This document shows positions 54,640 through 64,000 of a stretch of 64,000 bases of DNA, in pieces. The DNA is from Siphonodentalium dalli (Eukaryota; Mollusca; Scaphopoda; Gadilida; Siphonodentaliidae): contig CP136064.1 of assembly GCA_032622095.1 (NCBI GenBank), positions 220,486,205-220,550,204 on the forward strand, read 5' to 3'. Each line of letters starts with the position of its first letter. Positions within the stretch are counted from its first letter, which is position 1. The notes under the pieces are model-generated. The model searched no databases and was not told the origin of the DNA. It saw nothing but the letters and a program-made list of their open reading frames with translations. Both the position numbers and the translations under genes were made by a program.

Positions 54640-57490
54640 TTATCACATGATCAAATAAACGCGAAGCAATGCGAAATATCCATCGAAAACAACGATAAAA
54701 ACCGCAGCGATCGCAAGTCATTTGAAGAACGATGTGACGTCATCGCACGCGCTGATATTAAACGTGTCTCTTATCGATAATTATGAAACTGCTTTTATGG
54801 GCAAATTATGTGATAAAAATTATTATTGCACAGGGGGCGACATGGCCAATATTGGCCGTCTTCCTGTTGTCCCCTGAGTTCATAAATGAATATATTGTAT
54901 ATGGCGGTTATCCGTATTTGTTCACACACCTCGGTTGGTATAAACCAGCATTGGCAGTGGTCAAATAAAATGTCAATCGGTTCACATGACGGTTCACATG
55001 ACAGAACGGTATTTGATCAAAGAGAGCGTGGCTGCATATTACATAATCGACTTCGCTACACCCTGCGGGTTAATAAGATGTGAAGCTTCCAAGAAAGTTT
55101 CCCGCAGTATTATCATTCACCAACATCATGCTGGAATTTATACAAAGTTTTATGAGGTCTCTGCCTCGGTGGTTAATTCCGCCTACACGTTCATTGATTA
55201 TCTGGGGTATAATCGAGGGTGTATGCATTTGTATGGTGATATTTTTGTGCGATATAGAGTTCCTCACTTGCCACTTGTCCTCATGCTTAAATCGCCCGGT
55301 ATAATAAAGCTCCATATGGCAGCATATTTGGACAGGTCTCCCACTAAAAGTTTTGATGTTATCTTCCCCACCAGCTTTTTGCGCTGAATAGTTTTCTGGT
55401 GCACAATATTATGGAGCTAAATACATATCATTCGGTGTTCTGAACCAATGCTTTGGCCAAATAATATTTCGCCTTTGGTACCCAGTACATGTATGCTTGC
55501 ATAAGACTACTGCGGATATATACAACGGTCCCACCAATCTTTTTATTTTCTCCATGTATTGTGTCCATTTGGTATCGCTGTACTGAAACGTGGGATTCGT
55601 CATTATATGCCCATGTATCCATTATAACTACGTACGATATCATATTTTCTGAGAAATTTGTCTACAAAGGTTTCATCGCCAAATTTGTTTTGACCAATCG
55701 AGTAAATATTCCAACATACATTGTATCCTCGCGCAAATAGGCACATCATCGACCTATAACGTAACGTGAAATAAATATGTAATGTGATTATTTAATTCTG
55801 AAATAAGCAGATAAGGGACTCATATACCCGTTATTTCGTTTTATGGGGCGCGGGCCAAAATGAAAACAAATGTGAAAGAGCGTACACCTGAAAAGTCGTG
55901 AGTTGGGTTATTTGTTTCATTGTCCGCAGATAATCTGCTTAGAATCTCCTCATTATGAGTCGATACGGTGACGCTCTCTTTTCCAGCACATTATCGATTC
56001 AAAATGAAAAATTCTACGCAGATTATCTACCTAAATCAAGTTATATTATAAGCAGTTAATGTGCGTTTTTTGCTGGAGATCATGCTGAATATATTCCAAT
56101 TTAGGTGACTTCTTGTGAAATTGCAATTTGATCTTTGTTCGAATGTGTTAGACGTCATATTAGAAAATTGCGTTAGAAGCTGGGATGATGGAAACGTTTG
56201 CTAAATTATGAGATTAGCATTAGAATTGAAAGGTTTCAAGCAAAATATGATTGTGAGAACTGTTTGAGATATGCCACGTGACACAGAAATAAGTCATGTC
56301 AAAATTATTGTTCATACGCAGTAGGAACGCAGTAGGTAAAATAATGCACATACCACCCCATGGAAGTGTTATTATAGTAAATAGAGCAAAATACAATGAC
56401 GTTTTGGTATCTGGCTGCCATCTTGACAACAACCCTGTCTGAAGTTAATCATTGTTGATGCTGATGGGTCAGAGTAGCCACATATTATAGTCCCTCTCAG
56501 TTTCTGTTCAAATTTACGCCAACATCTTTTTAAAAACATGGCCAGAATCCCAAAAGGAGTTTTTGGAAACATTCCATGCTGCATCCTTTAAAATGAATTT
56601 CCCAAGTAGCTAGGTTTCGTTTGGACAATATTGGGTTATCGTTGTGTACCATATGCGACCATCGACAACGACGGACCACTGTTGGTCCGATGTACACAAA
56701 TATCCTGAATGTATTCCACATACACAAATGCCCCAGCAATTTATCTACCATAGCTTGTTGCTAATCACTATCAATGAGTATTAATTCAGCACTGTGTTTT
56801 TTTTATAGTGTACCAAAGTTTCTACTGGTTGCATCAATTGTGTCAAAGTTTGTCCTAGTTAATTCGATCTCCCCATTGAGAAATTGATCGGCTTAATGAA
56901 TTGTATGCATGCGTTTTGGCCACGATGTATTTTATAAAAGCACAGAATATATAAAATGAGATTGGATAACTTTGATCGATTTTATAAAGACGATTCATTA
57001 ATTGATTGATTGACTGATATGACTGATTTAGGTTTAATGTCGCTTTCAGCAACCGAGGCCACATCACGACATTTTTAGTTGTGGAGAAAATCCGCACACT
57101 TACGGCTAATCTAACAGTGATTTCAATAGCTGATAAACTGGTCGACCATGTGCGGCAAACCACCGCGCGGCCATCGGCGAGATAACAATTTCGAGTTACA
57201 AAGGCCTCGATGGAAACATGTGGATTCGAAGCCTTATCGCCAGCGCCGGCAGACGATACGACTTGGAGTTGTACCCCTTACCGACTGAGCCCCCTAAGGC
57301 AATTCATTGGGGAAAAAATATTATATATATATAGTATACTATAGCTTGATTAATGTCTTCAACGGTCAATGGGATCATCAGACATATACCATGTTACTTT
57401 GGTTGCCTCTGTGTAATTGACTCGTTCCATACAACATGGATTTTCTAATTCAGTTATAACAGTTTATATTGGAACGGTATCACAGGCCCC
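54640..57490. other. Unassigned DNA with one possible SINE-like repeat
   Basis: Frames at 54783-54968, 54986-55387 (133 codons) and 56372-56751 have no recognised domains. At about 57015-57295 a block with GGTTTAATGTCGCTTTCAGC and, later, GTGGATTCGAAGCC recalls tRNA-related repeats of mollusc genomes; the second phrase is close to a B-box. This is memory-based and weak. Confidence 0.4.
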
Positions 57491-57496
57491 TGGGGA

Positions 57497-57563
57497 AAAT
57501 ACTAAAATACCAATCTAGACTATACCAGTCACTGGTATAGTCTATATTGGTATTTTAGTATTT
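57497..57563. repeat. 67-bp near-perfect palindrome
   Basis: AAATACTAAAATACCAAT and GACTATACCAG pair with CTGGTATAGTC and ATTGGTATTTTAGTATTT around a 3-base centre. Confidence 0.85.
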
Positions 57564-58335
57564 TTTGTTTTATTAATATAGAAACATTCACCAACATGTT
57601 CGTCGATTTTATCGGTCGAATTCATCTTTTTATTCAAGTATGCTGGTGGGAACAGTCATTTATAGATGTATATGTTGGCAACTACAATTTGATTGAATTA
57701 TTTCATATGGAAATATCATGATGGTTCTTGTCAGTCGTACATAGCCACGGTAGGTACGTTTTACAATTTGTTTTCTTTTTTTAATTTTTTTTTTACAACT
57801 TGTGTCTTGATGTTTTAAGTGGAGAGATTGAATTGGATCGGGAATCAACCGACCGATTCCTAATACGCATGATTGTGCGGATGATCTGAGAGAAGATGCA
57901 GTTACATTGAATTATTGTGTATAAAAGCGTAACAAATGAACCAGGAGAGAAGATGATTATCAGTGGGAAACTAAGTTTGTCAGCCGTTTGGGATAATTTA
58001 GCCTGAAACAGAAGCACCAGCTCAGGTTTCTGCATTGTTTTGTAGTACACGACATGGTGGTCAGAATATGGAACATTCCTTGATTCAATTAATAAAATTG
58101 TTAGCAATGATCTATGTGGGAATCCCCGAACAGGAATCAATGACATGTCATATAGTTGCTTAACATGAAATGCCCAACCTATGATCATCTGAGAACGGCC
58201 CAATGTCGTGGTATCAACATTGGTCTGCAGTCGGATCGCCAATGTTGGCCCAGCTAAGGGCGGATTATCAAAAAGCCAATGGGTCAACATTGGCAATCAA
58301 CGTTCACCCAACAAACATTGAACATTTAGTCAGGG
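57564..58335. other. Unassigned DNA leading into an inverted-repeat region
   Basis: A minus-strand frame of 167 codons (57793-58296) shows no domain and is not called. From about 58200 the sequence has CCAATGTTGGCCCAGC and AACATTGGCAATCAACGTT phrases that pair loosely with CCCAACGTTGGGCC phrases at 62840-62885. Confidence 0.45.
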
Positions 58336-58895
58336 AGCCTGTTGTGTTCTATTTGCACAATCGCGTACGAAAGGTTTGATACCCCAGATTTGTTACACCC
58401 CAGGAACGTTCAAAGAAATCAGATTTCTTAAGTTCCGCATTCCTGTCGTTTAGGGACCAGAGACCCCACAAAAACTGACTTCTATTTGCACTTTTGAGTA
58501 CAAAGCTGATTTTTGTATTAATAGTGCTCCAGCAATTACTGATCAACAATACAAAATTTCTGAAACGAAATTTCCTGGCGTTTTCAATTCTGAAAGGGGT
58601 TTTTGAAAATACCCCCAAAACCCAAAAAATGACTTCTATTTGCACTTTCGAGTACAAAGCTGATTTTCATATTAATAGTGCTCTAGTCATCACTGATGAA
58701 TAATACACAATTTCTGAAACAAAATTCCCTGGCGTTTTCATTTCAGAATGGGTTTTTTTAAAGTACCCCAAAAACCCGAAAATTTACTTTTATTTGCACA
58801 AAACGTTTATTTTGTTCCTCAATAGTTATCCTGCTATCGCTGGTCATAAATACCTCGTTTAAGAAACGAAATTCCGTGCGTTTTCATTTAAGAAG

Positions 58896-58995
58896 CACAG
58901 GTCACCAGAACAATAATTGACCCTACCCCAATAATACTTAATTATATAGGAGTAAGTATTATTGGGGTGGGTAATTTTTGTTCTGAGATCTGTGT
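58896..58995. repeat. Foldback MITE inside the left arm region
   Basis: CACAGGTCACCAGAACAATAATTGACCC pairs with GGGTAATTTTTGTTCTGAGATCTGTG (given here as ends only), and CCCCAATAATACTTA pairs with TAAGTATTATTGGGG around an A+T loop. Confidence 0.75.
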
Positions 58996-60039
58996 TAAGG
59001 GGATGGTGGGTTTGAATTAAGTACCCAACCAGAATCCGAAACAAATGTTTTATATGCACTGCCGTACGCACATATCATATTTTTTCTTAATTATATCTCC
59101 ACTATCATCATTGTTCACAGATCAAATGGTGAAAAAAACGAAATCACTCGGCGAATTCATTAAAAATGTTGTAGAAAATTATGAAATAATAAAATGTTAT
59201 GGACCCCGTACGTTCACACGCTGTCAAATTTACCTGACAAGTTTATCAGAATTTCGTTGTAGAAGCCCTGTAGGCTGTAGCTAAGATCTGTATGATTCTT
59301 GGTCAGAATCAATGGTGCAGTAACACCTGATATTTCATATTCTAAGCGACAAAACAATGGAAAATATACAATATGTAATTGTTTTTGGCAATTTTTTCGG
59401 GTAGAATCGGGGGAACAACATTTTCAAAATCCGCTTTGTGGGACATTTTACAGAGTTCTTTGGGAAAAAAGTCCTATTTACGTGTATGGCTTTATTGTTA
59501 GATATTTCGATGCTTGTGGAATTATTAATAAATTATTATTGTTGTCATTACAAAATCCAAAATAGCGGACAAAATGGTGTCCGGAAGTGGTCAAATTGTG
59601 CAAATTTCGCTACATTTTACCAGATAATTTCCATTTTTTTTAGAAAAACAATATACCATGCTAAATCGATATCTGATAATAATGAGCCATATCACGAGGA
59701 TTTGGCCCTTCAGTGTCCATAAAATTAAAATAGATTTAAAACACAATTTCGAAGAAAAACCAATTATTATTGTAATGCCCAGAAGGGAATTGAACTCACC
59801 AGTGCACTGAATAATGAATACCAATAATGTGGCAGATATGCATTAATGCCCATTTTAGCAGAAACGAGGGCGTCAATATCGAAAATAAGGACAAAATGGC
59901 GACCGGCAGCAGTAAAATTGGGCAAGTTTGGCTAATGTTCACTAGACTGTTTCCATGGCATCGAAAATAGAAAAAAATATCTATTTTCATTGATTTAAAT
60001 TGTAACTAAATATAATGTATATCCAATAGTCTTGTATGC

Positions 60040-61545
60040 CATGAGATGAGTGTCAAAAGCCACCAAACGTGTATCCAAACATATCCAATGAGTGTCCAAA
60101 ACCACTTAACGAGTGTCCAAAGTAATCTGAGGAGCTTAAGTCCACGCATCGGGGATCTCAAACCACCATCTTATTTAATGTAGTATACCAAACAACACAG
60201 TCCATAGAACGGGCATCCCCAATTGCCAACCAGTATCCCGAACCACCCAATACGCATCCCAATCGACCCAACTAGTGTCGCAAACCATCCAAATGGTCTC
60301 CAACCACGCCCTAATGAGTAATCCAAACCATCCAACGATTGACAACATATATCATCCAGAGAATGTCCCAAATCATGCACATGGTGTCCCAATGGTTGAA
60401 TGGGGCACTAATTTGTCGATTTGTTCAATGATTGGCCATTGAATGGATTCAGACGACGTTTGGTGGTTTGATACCCTGTTATATGACATAGGACTCTCCC
60501 CGGATGACGTGGGACTCTGGTTGTGAGGTTATTGGGTGCATATTAGACACTCTTTTCCTTTTGAACACTTGCTGGATGGTTTAGGACACTCATTGTGTGG
60601 TTTGGGGCAATAATTTGATGGATTGACCCACTCGTATAATTTGGAACACTCGTTCGATTATTAGGGACACTCCTTGGATGGATTGTGATACTCACTGTGT
60701 GGGTTAGGACACCAGCTGCATGGTTTGGAGGACTATCTGTGCAGGTCGGGAATAAATTTCATATAGTATGGGGCACTACTTAATTGTGTGTGCCTCCCAT
60801 TGGAATATTTGAGACACCAATTGGGTGGTTTTGAGCACTAGATGTGCACATGGGACACGAATGGTGGAATGAGACACTAATTTGTCGACTGGTTCACTGA
60901 TGGGGCCGTGGAATGGATTGAGATGAAAGTTGGTGATTTGGGACACGTGTTGTATGACATAGTACTCTCCTTGGATGGCCTGGGACACTAATTTTGGTGC
61001 ATATGGGACACTCTTTTCCTTTCGAACACTCGCTGGATTGTTTGGGACACTCATTTGGTGGTTTTTGGGCAATCATTGGATGGATTGACCCACTCGTTGT
61101 ATGATTTGGATCACTCGCGGGATGGTTAGTGACACTCATTTTTGGTAGCTTGGGACAAAACCTGTGTAGTTTGGAACGTCAGTTGAATTGTTTGGAGCAC
61201 TACCATGCGCTGTGGTTTGGAACAATCGTTGCAGGGTTACGACAATAATCGGGGTAATTTATATGGCTTGTGACACCCATTGTGCGGGCTTGTACACCAG
61301 ATACATGGCTCGGGGGGCCATCTATGTGGGTTGGGAACCAGTTGCATATGGTTTGGGGCACTACTTGGTGGTTTGGGAACCTCATTGGGTGGAATATTTA
61401 CCATGCTTTACTCGGGACAATATTTGAATTTGGGGCATCAGACGTATGGATTGAGATACTCATAGATTGGTTTTGGATACTAGGTAGGTGACTCAGTATA
61501 TTATTTGTTACACTCGTTATGTGGTTTGGGAATATTTATTCGATA
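60040..61545. repeat. Degenerate minisatellite with a strand switch
   Basis: Units close to GG(T)TTGGGACACTC(A/G)TTG-G-ATG recur every 20 or so bases. From 60040 to about 60395 they are on the minus strand (CCAAACCATCCAA, GAGTGTCC); from about 60400 to 61545 they are on the plus strand. Within the plus part, 60401-60740 and about 60870-61200 are related as larger units displaced by about 470 bp (both with CACTAATTTGTCGA, GGACACTC/AGACACTC then TTTTCCTTT). Long frames through it are not genes. Confidence 0.8.
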
Positions 61546-62825
61546 TTTGAAGATTTAGTTTAAAAAGTTAAAAAGTTAGAAATAAAAAAAACAATTGTTG
61601 ACTTCCGATTGCCATTTTCGTCGTCATTTTTGTGAACTCGGGTTATGACTTACTATTATCGGATTAGGATTGGACATCATGTATAGTGGCGCAACTGGCA
61701 CCTATGGTGAAAGTTACCGTAAATTGCTCTTTTTGTTACTTCCGGTTGCCATTTTGTCCTCCATTTTGGATTTTTTCGGTCAAATTATGCATGAAATGAC
61801 AGGCATATGCCATGGAATCAAGAACAATTGGTTTGTGTTATAAATGTTTGTAGTGAGTGGGGTATACTCCCGGAAATGGCCGCCATATTGCCCGGAACAG
61901 ACACTGTCACATTTTAACGTCGAAATAGTTTGAGCAGACATCCTTACGAAAAATGAATGAAGTTTAATCCTCGTGGGGGTGTGCACGTTTGACCGGCCTG
62001 GTTCCCGGACTAAAATTTCAATTTTAATTTTCTTACATATTTTCTGCATTTTTTGTACCCAAAGATAACGATTTTACCTCCCTGAAACGCGCGGAAATTT
62101 GGGCTGTTTTGTCATATTCAGCAGTTAGGGAATGTTTGTGGTCAGTAGATTTGTACATTTATATAAATTTATTCCAGGTTCACCTTAAAATTGTGCTTTG
62201 TATTCGACAGTATGTGAAAATAAAAGTAAATTTTCCGGTTTTTTGTGTTACATTTAAAAACCCCTTCTGAAATGAAAACGCCAGGGAATTTCGTTTCAGA
62301 AATTGTGCATCATCGATCAGTGATGATTAGATAACTATTAATACAAAAATCAGCTTTGTACTCGAAAGTGAAAATAGAAGTAATTTTTTGGGGGTACTAT
62401 CAAAACCCCTCTTCTGAAATGAAAACGCCAGGAGATTTCGTTTCAGAAATTGTGTATTATTGGTCAGTGATTGCTGGAGCACTATTAATATAAAAATCAG
62501 CTTTGTACTCAAAAGTGCAAATAGAAGTGATTTTTGGGGGTACTATCAAAAAACCCCTTCTGAAATGAAAACGCCAGGAGATTCGTTTCAGAAATTGTGT
62601 ATTATTGTTCAGTGATTGCTGGAGCACTATTAATATAAAAATCAGCTTTGTACTCAAAAGTGCAAATAGAGGTAACTTTTGGGGGTTTTGTGGGGTCTCT
62701 GGCCCCTAAACGCCAGGAATGCGGAACTTAAGAAATCGGATTTCTTTAAACGTTCCTGGGGTGGAACATATATGGGGCATCAAACCTTTCGTACGCGATT
62801 GTGCAAATAGAACCCAGCAGGCTCT

Positions 62826-63600
62826 GGGATTAATTGGCCCAACGTTGGGCCAACAAACAGTAAGCCATTGGCCCAACGTTGCCCAAGGTAGTGGGACCAC
62901 CATAATATAATATGTTGTTGTCAGTTGACTAACTCATATGTTTAAAAACCAAGTGAGTCACGATTTTATAACTTTTCGGAAAAGTAGAGAATAATATATG
63001 ATATATATGACAAATCAACATTCTCAAACATTATGAACAACAGGAACTGATCTATAAAATTAGTGAAAAATAGTGATATCTTCTATTTCAGGCGGCCGTG
63101 CTGGTGGCTATCTTCGGCAAGAAGTTCATATTTTGCACTTAAAAGGTGCCATTATGTCTTATCTTCACGCAAATATATACATTTGACAAGATTGTCTCTA
63201 TAATTTGCATCAAACTGACATAATGGCTCGTCTGAAAAAAGGTGGCCATTTTTGACGCCATCTTGTATGGTGTCTATGGTGATTAAATCAGTGGATATAA
63301 TAACTGGGCGTGTTTTTAAGTGCGCGGCCATATACTAATCCATACAATAATTCAGTTAGAATATTGTGCTAAGATGCAGTTCTTCATGGTATAATATTCA
63401 AACTGGAGATATATTTCAGGAAAACAAATTCAGCTGATATTATATAAATTAAAAATTAAAAGGCTTTATAAATATAAGAGTTCAATGTATAGTTGTTTAG
63501 TATTTTACAGAGGGTATTTAGCTCTGGCCATTGGAGCCTATTTAGTGTGAACCGCTTCGCTATACCCTTCAATAAATCACACAAACTACATTCATTTCTT
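62826..63600. other. Unassigned DNA
   Basis: A CCCAACGTTGGGCC motif lies at 62840-62880. The rest is A+T-rich with no recognisable gene. ATGGC-type blocks near 63090 and 63235 resemble the old dispersed repeat noted elsewhere. Confidence 0.45.
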
Positions 63601-63603
63601 ACA

Positions 63604-64000
63604 GGCACGGGCGGTGTTCGTTGCAGAAATATTCACATTTGTTCAAATCACCATAAGCAGAAGGAATACTAAAATATATTTAGTTTTGTTCACATGCCAA
63701 ACATAATGAGCGCGTAAATAGTATATTGTCGTCAAGAAGTACAATGGTGTATGTAAACAAGAACCTGCTCGTGTTGCAGAAGTTTTGCTGCTGTTTACAT
63801 AACACGGCGCAATTCTATTGATTTATCACACACAAATGATATAAACGCTCTTTATTATTTCCATATCAGGAAAACAGTAACAAATAACGCTCTGTATGTT
63901 TACCATATCCGGATCTAAACAAAAGCCAGGTAACGTAACGTTTATTGCTTTTGTTTACATAACAAAGGAATAAAATTGACAATAACATACTGTTTATGCC
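63604..64000 (-). repeat. MITE family M2, inverted copy cut by the window end
   Basis: Begins GGCACGGGCGGTGTTCGTTG, the M2 right end, and runs as the reverse complement of about 1845-2233 to the last base. ATAAACGCTCTTTATTATTT is present near 63841. Confidence 0.8.

Larger units (their letters stand above)
58336..62825. mobile_element. Candidate transposon bounded by long inverted repeats
   Basis: The left arm (58336-58780) and right arm (62230-62825) are reverse complements with moderate divergence. Both carry GTTCTATTTGCACAATCGCG, ACGAAAGGTTTGAT, TTCTTAAGTTCCGCATTCCT and GACCCCACAAAA. They then carry two or three tandem units of about 125 bp with TTGAGTACAAAGCTGATTTT, TTAATAGTGCTCCAGCAAT and CCTGGCGTTTTCATTTCAGA. 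The interior has no transposase that I can read. The arms could be the termini of one non-autonomous element about 4.5 kb long, or two opposed solo copies. Confidence 0.5.

Noticed and set aside
54986-55387. A 133-codon plus-strand frame
   Set aside because: It has no recognisable motif, no codon pattern I could defend and an overlapping antisense frame of similar quality.
57793-58296. A 167-codon minus-strand frame
   Set aside because: Composition is ordinary for the local DNA, with no domain and no splice or promoter context.
60040-61545. The regular spacing suggested a CRISPR-like array
   Set aside because: Units are highly degenerate, change strand, have no unique spacers of constant length, and the setting is eukaryotic.

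Overview
The window looks like an animal genome, most likely a marine invertebrate and probably a mollusc or another lophotrochozoan. Coding density is very low, sequence outside a few islands is A+T-rich, the one likely host gene has introns, and most of the DNA is made of transposon relics, foldback elements, MITE-like repeats and minisatellites. The mollusc placement is an inference from a secreted PAN/apple plus C-type-lectin gene model and from the style of the repeats; nothing here proves it.

The standout is an almost perfect 8.5-kb palindrome at 9879-18419. It is flanked by an exact 6-bp direct repeat (AATGTG, 9873-9878 and 18420-18425). Each arm carries an intact 566-codon intronless gene for a P-loop ATPase of the FtsK/HerA (A32-like) DNA-packaging type, with an N-terminal C2H2 finger and a C-terminal C2HC finger. 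The two genes diverge from a GGC/GCC-rich centre at 14163-14238. The 6-bp duplication, the AG...CT ends and the ATPase point to the Maverick/Polinton lineage. The fully palindromic, single-gene layout resembles a snap-back (defective, head-to-head) viral genome that integrated as a unit.

Layout: 1-3.1 kb, TTAA-flanked MITE M2 and unassigned DNA; 3.1-4.1 kb, foldbacks and a piggyBac-like MITE; 4.4-7.25 kb, array of two interspersed repeat types (A and B); 7.3-9.9 kb, unassigned DNA and a nested foldback element; 9.88-18.42 kb, the palindrome; 18.4-25.4 kb, more type A repeats and unassigned DNA; 25.39-33.74 kb, a 3.9-kb tandem segmental duplication of a dead DIRS-like retroelement (RT/RNase H and tyrosine recombinase relics) with M1 and M2 MITEs inside; 33.7-36.4 kb, minisatellites and an M2 fragment; 36.6-40.3 kb, two exons of a minus-strand secreted PAN/C-type-lectin gene; 40.3-45.1 kb, repeats; 45.16-46.1 kb, a broken LINE reverse transcriptase; 46.3-51.1 kb, inverted type B arrays including an exact 537-bp tandem duplication; 52.16-52.54 kb, another M1; 52.6-58.3 kb, foldbacks and unassigned DNA; 58.3-62.8 kb, a region bounded by inverted repeats with a strand-switching degenerate minisatellite inside; 63.6 kb to the end, an inverted M2 copy.

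Only the two ATPase genes look intact and complete. The PAN/lectin gene is partial because its later exons were not found.
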